In this document: positions 10,208-18,660 of the stretch, in pieces
Numbering within the stretch: the first letter of the stretch is position 1
How the letters are laid out: every line of letters begins with the position of its first letter
Assembly (NCBI RefSeq): GCF_029850875.1
Contig: NZ_JAOVAM010000001.1
Span: forward strand, 186,001-250,000
DNA length: 64,000 nt
Direction of reading: 5' to 3'
Source: Rothia similimucilaginosa
GTDB lineage: Bacteria; Actinomycetota; Actinomycetes; Actinomycetales; Micrococcaceae
Notes under the pieces: model-generated
What the model was told of the DNA's origin: nothing
The model's database searches: none
Seen by the model: the letters and a program-made list of their open reading frames with translations, nothing else
Position numbers and translations under genes: made by a program

Positions 10208-10250
10208 AAGCCATAGGCACAGATTTTAGCAACCGGTGAGCAGTGGCCGG

Positions 10251-11360
10251 CTAGAAATCGATCAGACCCAGCTCACGCAGCTTCTTACTCAGCGTTATGC
10301 CGTCAGTGGCTTCAATCCACAGCGGCGAGCGCATCATCTGTTCGGCACGATAGTCACTCCACACGCGACCGGAGGCGAGCATGCTCTCCCCCACCGTCAG
10401 ATTGCGGATGACGATTGCCGCCACGTTGTCCGGGTAGCGTACCGCGAAGCCGTTGTAGATGTACGGGTCACGCTGCCCGTCGTCACCGACGAGGATCCAC
10501 TTCATCTGCGGGAATTCCTCGGCGAGGCGGCGTAGGGACTCAACCTTGTGATTGGTGCCGGAGCGGAACCAACGGTCGGGGGTGGGGCCCCAGTCGGTGA
10601 GCAGGAACGTGCCGCGCGGGTAGCCGTTGCGGCCGAGGAAGCGGCGCAGGGTCGGGGTGATGTTCCAGGCGCCGGTAGACAGGTACATGAACGGCGCATC
10701 CGGGTGGCTGCGGCGGATACGGTCGGTCATGACCGCCATGCCGGGGGTGGGGATGCGTGCGTGCTCGTCGAGGATGAAGGAGTTCCAGGCGGCAACCATG
10801 GGGCGCGGCAGCATGGTGACCATGACGGTGTCATCGACGTCCATGATGACGCCGAGCTTCTGGCTTTCGGGAACGATGTAGACGCTGGTTGCTACAGCAC
10901 GAGAGCCGGGCACGTACATGATGACTTCGTGTATGCCGGGTTCGAGGTCGATGCTAAGTTTGACGTCAAGCACGCCGCCGTGGTCGGTGTACGCCTCATA
11001 CTTGGTGCCGTCAATGACGATGGTGACGGGTGCATCGGACATTGCGGTTGCAGTGAAGGAGCGCCAGCCGCGCATGGGGTTGGCGGTGTCTTGGGTTCCT
11101 TCTACAACCTGCAGGAGGCGTTCGAGGTTGACCGTCTTGTAAACTGCGCGGGCGATGACGCGGACCCAGCCGGGGTTGCCGTCGGAGGCGGTGCGACCGT
11201 AGCCTTCGGTGGGCACGAGGATAGGCTCACGGCCAGCGGCGATAGCGTGCTTTTCGCGCCACCTGTGCAGCCGGTCAGCAACACGGTAGCCGATGTTGAC
11301 TGCCTCGTCGGCAGCATCGTTCACAAGGTTGCGCAATTCGTGAGTGCCCAAATTCTCCAT
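10251..11360 (-). CDS. APP1-family phosphatase (DUF2183)
   Basis: A 369-residue protein of the family named for yeast phosphatidate phosphatase APP1. The HAD-type catalytic motif DVDDT is at about 174-178, in GVIMDVDDTVMVTML. Later motifs YLSTGAWN, FLLTDWGP and LVGDDGQRDPYIY complete the phosphatase core. The N-terminal half holds a beta-rich region as in other bacterial members. It probably acts on a lipid phosphate, but the bacterial substrate is not established. The start at 11358-11360 is supported by a TACACT -10 box exactly six bases upstream (probable leaderless mRNA); the longer open frame upstream is AT-rich and not protein-like. Confidence 0.85.
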   Translation of the reverse strand: MENLGTHELRNLVNDAADEAVNIGYRVADRLHRWREKHAIAAGREPILVPTEGYGRTASDGNPGWVRVIARAVYKTVNLERLLQVVEGTQDTANPMRGWRSFTATAMSDAPVTIVIDGTKYEAYTDHGGVLDVKLSIDLEPGIHEVIMYVPGSRAVATSVYIVPESQKLGVIMDVDDTVMVTMLPRPMVAAWNSFILDEHARIPTPGMAVMTDRIRRSHPDAPFMYLSTGAWNITPTLRRFLGRNGYPRGTFLLTDWGPTPDRWFRSGTNHKVESLRRLAEEFPQMKWILVGDDGQRDPYIYNGFAVRYPDNVAAIVIRNLTVGESMLASGRVWSDYRAEQMMRSPLWIEATDGITLSKKLRELGLIDF

Positions 11361-11537
11361 CCCACTAGTGTAGCGGAGCGTTACCGGCTTGAGGCTTCTT
11401 AATTTTGTGTTCTTATACCTAGTTTTATACCTATTAATACTGTGGTGCTGAACGTGCGGTGTGATGTGCACATTATTTAGGGGTGTATTCGCTGTTCAGC
11501 TTCGTTCCTTGCAGGTGGGGGCGTTATCCTGGAGAGT

Positions 11538-12602
11538 ATGACCCACTCACAGCCTAACCGCCGACTTTTTGTGCTCGGCACTGCTATGCTTCCGCTGCTT
11601 GCTGCCTGCTCGAAGAAGTCAAATGACTACGACGGCACCAGCGGCAATTTCACTCCGTATCAGGCTGGCGGCGAGACCACTGCTGCTACTCGCCCCGCAG
11701 CCACGAATTCACCGACCGTTGCTGCTGCTGGCAACCCGGTTGATAAGCCGCGCGAATGGCCCGGCATTGGCAATTCCCTCATTGGTGACGGCAAGTATAT
11801 TGCGTGGACTGTTGATGACGGCGCGAGCCCGGAGGCGATTCGCGGCTACGCTGAGTTTTCGAAGCGTACGAATACGCGCCTGACATTCTTCATTAACGCT
11901 TCGTACACCGGTTTTAAGGAGCATGTGTCATTGCTGCGTCCACTGGTTCAGAGCGGCCAGATTCAGGTTGCGAACCACACCTACAGCCACGCCGACCTGA
12001 CCACCCTGGACGCTGAGGGCGTGAAAGAAGAGCTGCAGCGTAACGAAGACGAAATTATGAGCATGTTCGGTGTCTCGTCAAAGCCGTACTTCCGCCCGCC
12101 CTACGGCCGCTACAACGATGCGGTGCTGAAGGCTGCAGGCGAGATTGGCTTTACCCGCCCGGTCATGTGGAACGGCACTACCGGCGATGAGGCGAAGACG
12201 AGCGCCCGCGTGATTTACACGCGCTGCATCCGCTACATGCTGCCGCAGCAGATTGTGCTGGGTCACTTGAACTACGAGACGATCATCCCGATTCTCGATA
12301 AGGTGAAGGGCCTACTCGATGACCGCGGTCTGACTGCGGTGACGATTCACGACTACTACGGTGACGCATCCGAGGAAGAGATTAAGGCGGCAGCGCCCGA
12401 ACCGACTCCTACCCCGGAGGAGAACACCCCGGCACCCGAGCAGACCGCTGAGGCACCGGAAACCCCTACCCAGAAGTCTACCGTTGAGGCTCCGACTCAG
12501 GCACCAACCACCCGCTATGAGGATGAGGTAGCGGCAAACCAGCAGGCTACGACTGCACCTGTGGCTACTGCCACTACCGCTCCGGCGGCTTCCCGTCGAT
12601 AG
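11538..12602 (+). CDS. Polysaccharide deacetylase family lipoprotein
   Basis: A 354-residue exported protein. The N-terminus has RR followed by a hydrophobic stretch ending in the lipobox LLAAC, so it is probably a lipoprotein, possibly Tat-exported. The NodB-type domain runs from about 90 to 280: WTVDDGASPE (catalytic aspartates), ANHTYSHADL (metal histidines) and FRPPYGRYND. The enzyme family removes acetyl groups from cell-wall or surface glycans. The last 70 residues are a Pro/Thr/Glu-rich tail that may span the wall. A paralogue lies at 13981-14946 on the opposite strand. The start ATG follows GGAGAG, with TATCCT seven bases before the ATG. Confidence 0.88.
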   Translation: MTHSQPNRRLFVLGTAMLPLLAACSKKSNDYDGTSGNFTPYQAGGETTAATRPAATNSPTVAAAGNPVDKPREWPGIGNSLIGDGKYIAWTVDDGASPEAIRGYAEFSKRTNTRLTFFINASYTGFKEHVSLLRPLVQSGQIQVANHTYSHADLTTLDAEGVKEELQRNEDEIMSMFGVSSKPYFRPPYGRYNDAVLKAAGEIGFTRPVMWNGTTGDEAKTSARVIYTRCIRYMLPQQIVLGHLNYETIIPILDKVKGLLDDRGLTAVTIHDYYGDASEEEIKAAAPEPTPTPEENTPAPEQTAEAPETPTQKSTVEAPTQAPTTRYEDEVAANQQATTAPVATATTAPAASRR

Positions 12603-12624
12603 GCTCGCGTATATCGTGTGTGCT

Positions 12625-12671
12625 AAGCCCCCTTGGCTCCGGTTCCCATGCGGAGCGGCACGAGGGGGCTT
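12625..12671 (+). terminator. Terminator of the plus-strand deacetylase gene
   Basis: AAGCCCCCT pairs with AGGGGGCTT around an inner CTCCG/CGGAG stem, just past the stop codon, followed by a short T run. Confidence 0.75.
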
Positions 12672-12767
12672 TGCCATGCCCGGCAGGAATAAACGTGGCA
12701 GCCAGGATGTTAGGTGGTCGTACAGTTACGGCAGTTGCCGCGTCCGAGTGTGAGAGGAATAGATACT

Positions 12768-13493
12768 ATGCGTATTGATATTTGGTCCGATATTGTGTGT
12801 CCCTTCTGCTACGTGGGCAAGCGTAACTTGGAGCTGGCGCTCGCCGAGTTTGAGCACCGTGACGAGGTGGATGTGGTGTGGCATAGTTTTGAGCTGGACC
12901 CGTCGGCTACGGAGCATCCGGCAGGTTCGCTGCCTGAGCTGATTGCCAGCAAGTATCAGATGCCGTTGGAGCAGGCGATTGTGAGCCAGGAGTCGTTGGC
13001 GGAGCGTGCCCGCGAGGTCGGTTTGGATTTCAATTGGCGGCAGGCACGCTACGGTAACACCTTTGATGCGCACCGTGTGATTCATTATGCGTCCGAGCAG
13101 GGTTTGGCGGCGGCGGCACAGGAGGCGTTTAAGAAGGCATACTTCACGGAGGGCCGTTCGGTGCAGGATCACGAGTCGATTCTGGATATCGCCTCTGAAG
13201 TTGGTTTGGATACCGCCGAGGTTGAGGCGGTGTTGAAGAGCGATCGTTATGTGGCGGATGTGCGTGCTGATGAGCAGTTGGCGCACCAGCTGGGTATTAA
13301 CGGTGTGCCGTTCTTCTTGTTTGAGTCGAAGTGGGCGGTGAATGGTGCGCAGCCTGCGGAGGCGCTGTTGCAGGCGCTGCGTCATGTGTGGGAGCAGACT
13401 CACCGCGTTGAGTTCCTGAACCCGCTGGCTACCGAGAACGCTCAGGCTTCTGAGGCTGGCGCGTCCTGCGATGTGAACGGCAACTGCTCCTAG
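12768..13493 (+). CDS. DsbA family oxidoreductase, FrnE-like
   Basis: A 241-residue thioredoxin-fold protein with an inserted helical domain. The N-terminus MRIDIWSDIV leads directly into the active site C11-P-F-C14. The cis-proline region GINGVPFFLFESKWAVNGAQ is typical of FrnE-like proteins (2-hydroxychromene-2-carboxylate isomerase/DsbA superfamily). There is no signal peptide, so it acts in the cytoplasm, probably in thiol exchange. The C-terminus carries an extra cysteine pair (CDVNGNC), which may be redox active. The start at 12768 has AGAGGA upstream; a longer frame begins at 12714 but lacks such a site. Confidence 0.88.
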   Translation: MRIDIWSDIVCPFCYVGKRNLELALAEFEHRDEVDVVWHSFELDPSATEHPAGSLPELIASKYQMPLEQAIVSQESLAERAREVGLDFNWRQARYGNTFDAHRVIHYASEQGLAAAAQEAFKKAYFTEGRSVQDHESILDIASEVGLDTAEVEAVLKSDRYVADVRADEQLAHQLGINGVPFFLFESKWAVNGAQPAEALLQALRHVWEQTHRVEFLNPLATENAQASEAGASCDVNGNCS

Positions 13494-13573
13494 CGGCGGC
13501 TCTGGCTAGAGCCGTCCTGGAGAGGCCGCTACTCCCCTAGCGTCCCCCGGTTGGCGCCCCCCTCAGATATAGC

Positions 13574-13611
13574 GAAGCCCCCTCGTACTATTTCTAGTAC
13601 GAGGGGGCTTC
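13574..13611. terminator. Bidirectional terminator
   Basis: A 15-bp perfect stem, GAAGCCCCCTCGTAC paired with GTACGAGGGGGCTTC, with an 8-base loop. It lies between convergent genes. Confidence 0.85.
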
Positions 13612-13664
13612 AGCATATCAGCATAGAATCCGCACAGGGTAAGAACCTGCGGGTAGCAGGGAGG

Positions 13665-13937
13665 TTAGCGCGGCTGGTAGGCGCGAGCACGCTCAGCGCG
13701 AGCACGGCGCGCCTCCGCATCCTGCAGAATCGGCACCAGCATACGCACCAGCTGGCCCATGCCGCGCACCACCAAATTCAGCCACAAACCAACAGACCAC
13801 ACCGCCGCCACACGCGGATGCCCCGTGCGCATCCACCGCACACCCAGAAAAGACAGCGAATAATACAGCAGAAGCAGCAGCGGCTCACGGAAACGGTGCA
13901 CCTGTCGAACGATAGGATTCTGAGGAAGCTTCATCAT
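13665..13937 (-). CDS. Small two-helix membrane protein, unknown function
   Basis: A 90-residue protein that I do not recognise. It has an N-terminal basic amphipathic stretch, a hydrophobic segment at about 19-34 (LLLLLYYSLSFLGV), a second at about 43-70 and a basic Ala/Arg-rich tail, suggesting two membrane passes. Two adjacent ATGs are possible (13937 or 13934). GGAGG lies four bases before the second, and TATACT lies seven bases before the first. Codon use matches the neighbours. Confidence 0.6.
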   Translation of the reverse strand: MMKLPQNPIVRQVHRFREPLLLLLYYSLSFLGVRWMRTGHPRVAAVWSVGLWLNLVVRGMGQLVRMLVPILQDAEARRARAERARAYQPR

Positions 13938-13980
13938 GCCTCCCAGTATACCCGCCGGCCTTCAAACCTACTCGCTGGGG

Positions 13981-14946
13981 TCACCCGTAATAGTCACGAA
14001 TCGTCACCGTCGTCAAACCGCGCCGATCTAATAACTCCCGAATACGGTCCAACTCAGACACCACACCCCGATAATTCAAATGCCCAATCACAATATGCTG
14101 AGCCAAAGCGTACTTCTCCGCGTAGGCATACACCTCAGCCGAAGAAATATTAGACGAATCCGCCAACGACCCGTACCACAGAACCGGGCGCGTAAAACCA
14201 CACGAGGCCGCAGCCGCCAACACGCGCGCATCATAATACCCGTACGGCGGGCGGAAATACGGCTTCGAAGACACCCCAAAAAGCCGCATAATCTCCTCAT
14301 CATTACGGGTCAGCTCACGCACAATCTGCTCATCCGTCAAACTCGTTAACGCCGGATGACTATACGTATGGTTTGCGATCTGCAACTGGCCACTCTTCAC
14401 CAGCGGCAACAACAGGTCACGATGCTGCTTGAATGCCGGATACTGACAGTTCACAAAAAACGTCAGACGTGTACCGGTACGGCGGGCAAACTCCGCGTAG
14501 GCGCGCACCACCTCCGGGTCGGCACCGTCATCAACCGTCCACGCAATATACTTGCCCTCACCGGGAAGGCCGGTCTGCGGGCCAGTCCAGGTGCGCGCTA
14601 CGGGAACCGGGTTTGACGAGGCAGCAGTCGCAGAAGCGGTCTTAGACACCGCGGCGGTTGGCAAAGGAGTCGCAGAAGCATTACCCGACGCGCTACCCGA
14701 GGCAGAACCACCAGCCGACGCCCCGTGGGCATCTTTCGCCGCGGGCGGGGTGCAGCCGCTCAGTCCAAGACCCAGCAGACCAAAACCCGCAGTACCCAGA
14801 CTATAGGTACCAATATGCTGTAAAAGTTCCCGTCGACCGATGGAGGCGCGGGTAGAGGCGCCCGATATCATGTGATCAGTCGCGGGGTTGGCGATAGCGG
14901 ATTGACGAGGAGTGATAGGTGTTTCTGGGTGTGGAACAGTGTTCAT
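13981..14946 (-). CDS. Polysaccharide deacetylase family Tat lipoprotein
   Basis: A 321-residue paralogue of the gene at 11538. The twin-arginine motif GRRELLQ and lipobox LGLSGC sit about 38-65 residues in, so the product is probably exported folded and lipidated. A Ser/Ala/Gly-rich spacer leads to the NodB domain: WTVDDGADPE, ANHTYSHPAL, FRPPYGYYDAR. It ends at the domain, without the acidic Pro-rich tail of its paralogue. The start at 14946 has a TACACT -10 box exactly six bases upstream (14953-14958), so the mRNA is probably leaderless. A second in-frame ATG at 14871 lacks a ribosome-binding site. Confidence 0.86.
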   Translation of the reverse strand: MNTVPHPETPITPRQSAIANPATDHMISGASTRASIGRRELLQHIGTYSLGTAGFGLLGLGLSGCTPPAAKDAHGASAGGSASGSASGNASATPLPTAAVSKTASATAASSNPVPVARTWTGPQTGLPGEGKYIAWTVDDGADPEVVRAYAEFARRTGTRLTFFVNCQYPAFKQHRDLLLPLVKSGQLQIANHTYSHPALTSLTDEQIVRELTRNDEEIMRLFGVSSKPYFRPPYGYYDARVLAAAASCGFTRPVLWYGSLADSSNISSAEVYAYAEKYALAQHIVIGHLNYRGVVSELDRIRELLDRRGLTTVTIRDYYG

Positions 14947-15009
14947 ATTATGAGTGTATAGCGGGGCATGCCCTGAGCTATCGAAAAATTCAAAATATTA
15001 CATTATGAA

Positions 15010-15068
15010 CAATAAAGCCCCTTCCGCAATGCGTTCCCTTCAGAACGCACCCCGGAAAGGGGACTTCA
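15010..15068 (-). terminator. Terminator of the glutaminase gene
   Basis: AAGCCCCTTCCG pairs imperfectly with GGAAAGGGGACTT, enclosing a perfect TGCGTTC/GAACGCA stem. It follows the glsA stop codon by about 65 bases. Confidence 0.7.
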
Positions 15069-15134
15069 AACACGCATCCGGCAGCCAGCCGCACAGGGCC
15101 AGCCACACAGATACGACCCAGCTCAGAAACACAA

Positions 15135-16535
15135 CTACTCAGATTCTGAAGCTACCGACTGCTGCGCCTCAGCAGGCTCCAGCGCATTCAGCGCCTCTAT
15201 GGCCGCCGCCTCCGCAGCCTCTTCAGCATCAGCCTCAGCCACACGCTCACTATCCGACTCGGCAGAAGTCACCGCCGCCGGGTTCGTCAGAACCTTCACG
15301 CCCATACTACGTAGAGCATCCGTATCAGTAATCGTCTCATCATTATCAATCAGATACACCTTGTACCCGTCATTCCGCAGGCGACGCATCAGCTCCAGGA
15401 GCATGCTCTGAGCGACCTCATCCACCGCGTACACGCGAGTAACATCCAGGGCGACCTTCGAACCCTCTAACGGAGATTCCACAATCTCACGAATCACACG
15501 CTCCGCACCCGCAAAACGGATACGGCCCTGCAGCTGAATCAGGCGCATAGACTCATCACCCGAACCGACCTGGTAGTTCGCGCGCAACGCCGAACGAGCC
15601 ACCGTCGGAACGTTCATCACGTGCATGCCCATGTCATCAGAGAACTGCTCAAACAGCTCCACACCACGCACACTGTTACCGTGACCATCCAGGCGCGGCG
15701 AGAACGTCGCCACACCCAGCTGACCGGGCACCGCACCAATAATGCCGCCGCCCACGCCGCTCTTAGCCGGAACACCCACCTGGGTCGCCCAGTCGCCCGC
15801 AGCGTTATACATACCGCACGTGAACATGACGCTCAGCACCTGACGCACCACGTCCTTAGGGACCACCTGCTCACCCGTCACCGGATGCACACCATAGTTC
15901 GCCAAAGTCGCCGCCATCAACGCCAAATCCTTGACCGTCACCATTAGCGAGCACTGGCGGGTGTAACCCTGCACCGCCACGGTCGGGTCACCGGTCAGGA
16001 TGCCGTGACCGCGCAGCATGTGCGCAATCGCGTAGTTGCGGTGCGCGTGCTCCAGCTCAGACTCATACACGCGCTCATTCACCGACAGGCGGCGGCCTGC
16101 AAACGCAGACAGACCAGAAATGACGCGTTCCATGCGCTCGCCCTGAGTCGCACCGGGAGGACCCACCAGCGAATGGGTGGTAATTGCGCCGGCGTTAATC
16201 ATCGGGTTCAGCGGCTTACCGGAGTCATCTTCCAGGGACAGCTCATTGAACGGCTCGCCGGAAGGCTCCACGCCCACCTTCGCAAGCACGTCATCATAGC
16301 CGCGGTCCGCGAGCGCTAGGGCGTACACGAACGGCTTAGAAATCGACTGGATCGTGAACTCCACATCAGAGTCACCGGCGGCATACTGCTCACCATCAAC
16401 CATGGCGATGGACGCGGCAAGCTTGTCCGGGTCCACGGCGGCAAGTTCCGGAATGTAGTTTGCCAGCTCACCGGAGGTATCAGAAGCGACCGACTCGAGG
16501 GTCTCGGTCAGGTAAGTGGCAATAGGTGAATGCAT
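15135..16535 (-). CDS. glsA: Glutaminase with C-terminal STAS domain
   Basis: A 466-residue protein. Residues 1 to about 310 are a serine-dependent beta-lactamase-like glutaminase that hydrolyses glutamine to glutamate and ammonia. The nucleophile Ser64 and Lys67 are in FTIQSISKPF, and INAGAI and KSGVGGGI are conserved family motifs. Residues of about 325-430 form a STAS domain (VALDVTRVYAVDEVAQSMLL), an anti-sigma-antagonist-like fold found fused to some bacterial glutaminases. The last 40 residues are an acidic Glu/Ala tail. It is transcribed alone. A GGAA lies upstream of the ATG. Confidence 0.93.
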   Translation of the reverse strand: MHSPIATYLTETLESVASDTSGELANYIPELAAVDPDKLAASIAMVDGEQYAAGDSDVEFTIQSISKPFVYALALADRGYDDVLAKVGVEPSGEPFNELSLEDDSGKPLNPMINAGAITTHSLVGPPGATQGERMERVISGLSAFAGRRLSVNERVYESELEHAHRNYAIAHMLRGHGILTGDPTVAVQGYTRQCSLMVTVKDLALMAATLANYGVHPVTGEQVVPKDVVRQVLSVMFTCGMYNAAGDWATQVGVPAKSGVGGGIIGAVPGQLGVATFSPRLDGHGNSVRGVELFEQFSDDMGMHVMNVPTVARSALRANYQVGSGDESMRLIQLQGRIRFAGAERVIREIVESPLEGSKVALDVTRVYAVDEVAQSMLLELMRRLRNDGYKVYLIDNDETITDTDALRSMGVKVLTNPAAVTSAESDSERVAEADAEEAAEAAAIEALNALEPAEAQQSVASESE

Positions 16536-16790
16536 AGTATTCCGTATCTGCTGCTAATCGTGGTTTTTCTCGTCAACAATTCGAGGATGCGACTGCCGGC
16601 TGTGCCATTACAGGCCGGCTAGTGCGGCAATCCCCCACAAGCTGCGAAGCCTGTCAATGTATGCGGGTGAGGAGCACCTTTTGCTCCCTAATGAGTGTAT
16701 CTTTTGCGTAGTTGAGCTACCAAATATACGGTAGGCACTCCCCTGCCATTTCGGCCCGCAGAAATCATACACGCAGGGTTTTCAGGTGGC
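16536..16790. other. Intergenic gap with two stem-loops
   Basis: A 255-base gap. GCCGGC/GCCGGC with a 13-base loop (about 16593-16620) and GGAGCA/TGCTCC (about 16670-16687) could end the transporter transcript or shape the glsA leader. I see no gene. Confidence 0.4.
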
Positions 16791-17744
16791 TTAGGGGTGG
16801 CGAATCGAAGCCGGCTCACGACCACCCAACTCGGCAGTCTCCAACTGGAACGTTGAATGCTCCACCGACACCTCAAAATGGCTCGCCACACATGAACGGA
16901 TACGGTCCAAAATCGCCACCGCAGACCCGTCACGGAAACACGAATCGGCAACCACCACGTGCGCGGTCACCACCGGCAGGCCGGTCGCCACCATCGAGGC
17001 GTGCACATCGTGCACTTCTACAACGCCGTCAACGCGTAGCATGTGCTCACGCATCGCATCCAGGTCCAGGCCGTCCGGGGTGAACTCCATGAGCACCGCA
17101 GTCGTCTGCTTCATCAGACGCATCGCACGCGGCACAATCAGCGCCGCAATAAGCAGACCGGCAAGGGCATCCGCCTGATAGAAGCCGGTCAGCCAAATCA
17201 CGATAGCTGCCAGAATCACACCCAACGAACCCAGGGCGTCATTGAGCACCTCCAGGAACGCGGCACGCATATTGAAGTTCGTGTTCCTCGCCGTAGCCAG
17301 CACCGCAATACCAATAGCGTTCGCGACCAGGCCAACCACACCAAAGATCAGCAGTTCGGTGCCGGGTACCGCCGGCGGGGCGAACAGGCGATGCACGCCC
17401 TCCACCGCCGTGTAGATACCCACCGCCAGCAGCAGCACCGACTGTCCGAGAGCGGCAAGCACCTCAATGCGCCGGAAACCCCATGTATGGCGGGACGTCG
17501 CGGGCCGGGTCATCAGTGAAGCCGCTGTAAGTGCTACCAGCAGGCCTGAGGCATCCGCCAGGGCGTGCGCCGTATCAGTCAGCAGCGCAAGACTTCCCGT
17601 GACCAACGACCCAATCGCCTGAGCCAACACAATAACGACCGCCAAGCTGAACGCAATCAGCAGACGCGGACGCATCGAAGCGGCGTCCTCCGGGCTCGGG
17701 GCATGCGAATGGTCGTGCCCATGGTGATGTTTGTGTGCTCCCAT
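16791..17744 (-). CDS. Cation diffusion facilitator family transporter
   Basis: A 317-residue CzcD/ZitB-type exporter. A His-rich N-terminus (HKHHHGHDHSH) precedes about six membrane helices; the TM2 site appears in LTDTAHALADASG and the TM5 site in LNDALGSLGV. A soluble C-terminal domain from about 220 (VDGVVEVHDVHA) is the dimerisation and metal-sensing domain. The family exports Zn, Co or Cd by proton antiport. Start ATG with AGGAG six bases upstream. It stands alone next to tRNA-Ala. Confidence 0.93.
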   Translation of the reverse strand: MGAHKHHHGHDHSHAPSPEDAASMRPRLLIAFSLAVVIVLAQAIGSLVTGSLALLTDTAHALADASGLLVALTAASLMTRPATSRHTWGFRRIEVLAALGQSVLLLAVGIYTAVEGVHRLFAPPAVPGTELLIFGVVGLVANAIGIAVLATARNTNFNMRAAFLEVLNDALGSLGVILAAIVIWLTGFYQADALAGLLIAALIVPRAMRLMKQTTAVLMEFTPDGLDLDAMREHMLRVDGVVEVHDVHASMVATGLPVVTAHVVVADSCFRDGSAVAILDRIRSCVASHFEVSVEHSTFQLETAELGGREPASIRHP

Positions 17745-17822
17745 AAGTGGCTCCTCAACTACTCACTACACCGTCAGCTCTAAAGAATTGTCGGCTACCA
17801 AAACCTACCGGCAGATAGCAAA

Positions 17823-17849
17823 ATCGCCCGAGTCACAAGAACCGGGCGA
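17823..17849 (-). terminator. Terminator of tRNA-Ala
   Basis: TCGCCCG pairs with CGGGCGA, flanked by T runs on the exit side, 25 bases past the tRNA 3' end. Confidence 0.75.
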
Positions 17850-17873
17850 AAAGCTCCTCAACCGAGGAAAACG

Positions 17874-17946
17874 TGGAGATAAGGGGACTCGAACCCCTGA
17901 CCCCCTGCATGCCATGCAGGTGCGCTACCAGCTGCGCCATATCCCC
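17874..17946 (-). tRNA. tRNA-Ala (anticodon GGC)
   Basis: A full cloverleaf: acceptor GGGGATA pairs with TATCTCC (one G-T pair), the D arm holds AGCTGGTAGCGC, the anticodon stem CCTGC/GCAGG frames loop ATGGCAT (GGC anticodon), and the T arm contains GGTTCGAGTCC. 73 bases including the discriminator A. CCA is not encoded. Confidence 0.95.
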
Positions 17947-18084
17947 ATATTCTGTTAGTGACCTCAATAAGGCAACATGAATATATTACACACACCACGG
18001 AGAACGTTGCAAACCAGCACACCCAAAAATACAAAAAAGTTCCGGAGCAACCGGGCATACAGAAACACCCACAAACACGCAGAA

Positions 18085-18132
18085 AGGGGCGGACCCCGCG
18101 GGCACCATACAGCGCCAGCAGAGTCCACCCCT
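18085..18132 (-). terminator. Terminator of rsfS
   Basis: AGGGGCGGAC pairs with GTCCACCCCT (one mismatch), 25 bases past the rsfS stop. Confidence 0.6.
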
Positions 18133-18156
18133 CATCAGCTAAAAATAAGCGGAAGC

Positions 18157-18594
18157 TTACGCCTCATCCTGAGCGGGAATAATGCGTGCAGCATCCTCCT
18201 CAGTCTCACCCTCGATGTCGAAGGGAGCCTCGTTCTCAACGCCCAGCTCAATACGCGGAGCCTCAGCCCACAGACGATCCAGAGCGTAGAACTCGCGGTC
18301 CTCCTCATGCTGAACGTGCACAACAATGTCGCCGAAGTCCAGCAGAATCCAACGACCCGAGGAACGCCCCTCACGGCGAACCGGCTTCAGGCCTGCCTGC
18401 TCACGCAGAGCATCCTCAACCTCATCCGCAACAGCGTTCACGAGGCGCTCATTGTGGGCAGAAACCACCAGGAAGCCATCAATCAGACCCATCGCGTCGG
18501 ATGCATCCACAGCGAACAGGTTAGTTCCCTGCTTCTCCTCCGCAGCGCGGGCGGCAATGCGCAGAGCCTCAATCGAGGACTGTGCAGCAGTCAT
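18157..18594 (-). CDS. rsfS: Ribosomal silencing factor RsfS
   Basis: A 145-residue Iojap/YbeB protein that binds L14 on the large subunit and blocks subunit joining when nutrients are short. Family motifs are GLIDGFLVVSAHNERLVNAV, GRWILLDFGDIVVHV and FYALDRLWAEAP. The start at 18594 (MTAAQSS) follows GGAAGGAAAAT; the open frame extends upstream without support. It is the last gene of nadD-membrane protein-rsfS. A Glu-rich tail of about 25 residues goes beyond the family core. Confidence 0.94.
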   Translation of the reverse strand: MTAAQSSIEALRIAARAAEEKQGTNLFAVDASDAMGLIDGFLVVSAHNERLVNAVADEVEDALREQAGLKPVRREGRSSGRWILLDFGDIVVHVQHEEDREFYALDRLWAEAPRIELGVENEAPFDIEGETEEDAARIIPAQDEA

Positions 18595-18660
18595 ATTTTC
18601 CTTCCTTGCCAGCAGAACACCCACCGGCAGCACCCGCAACAGGGGTGCATTGTTCACGGC

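Larger units (their letters stand above)
9477..10250. other. Regulatory gap upstream of nrdH
   Basis: A 774-base gap shared by the nrdH promoter side and the 3' end of the APP1-type gene. It contains two NrdR-like boxes, two perfect DnaA boxes, a 7-bp palindrome TGAGGTT/AACCTCA (9898-9916), three copies of GGGTTTAAGYT (9851, 10059, 10127) among many TTTAA motifs, and a terminator. A 72-codon open frame (9916-10134) uses TTA, ATA and AGA codons unlike the neighbours, so I do not call it a gene. Confidence 0.6.
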
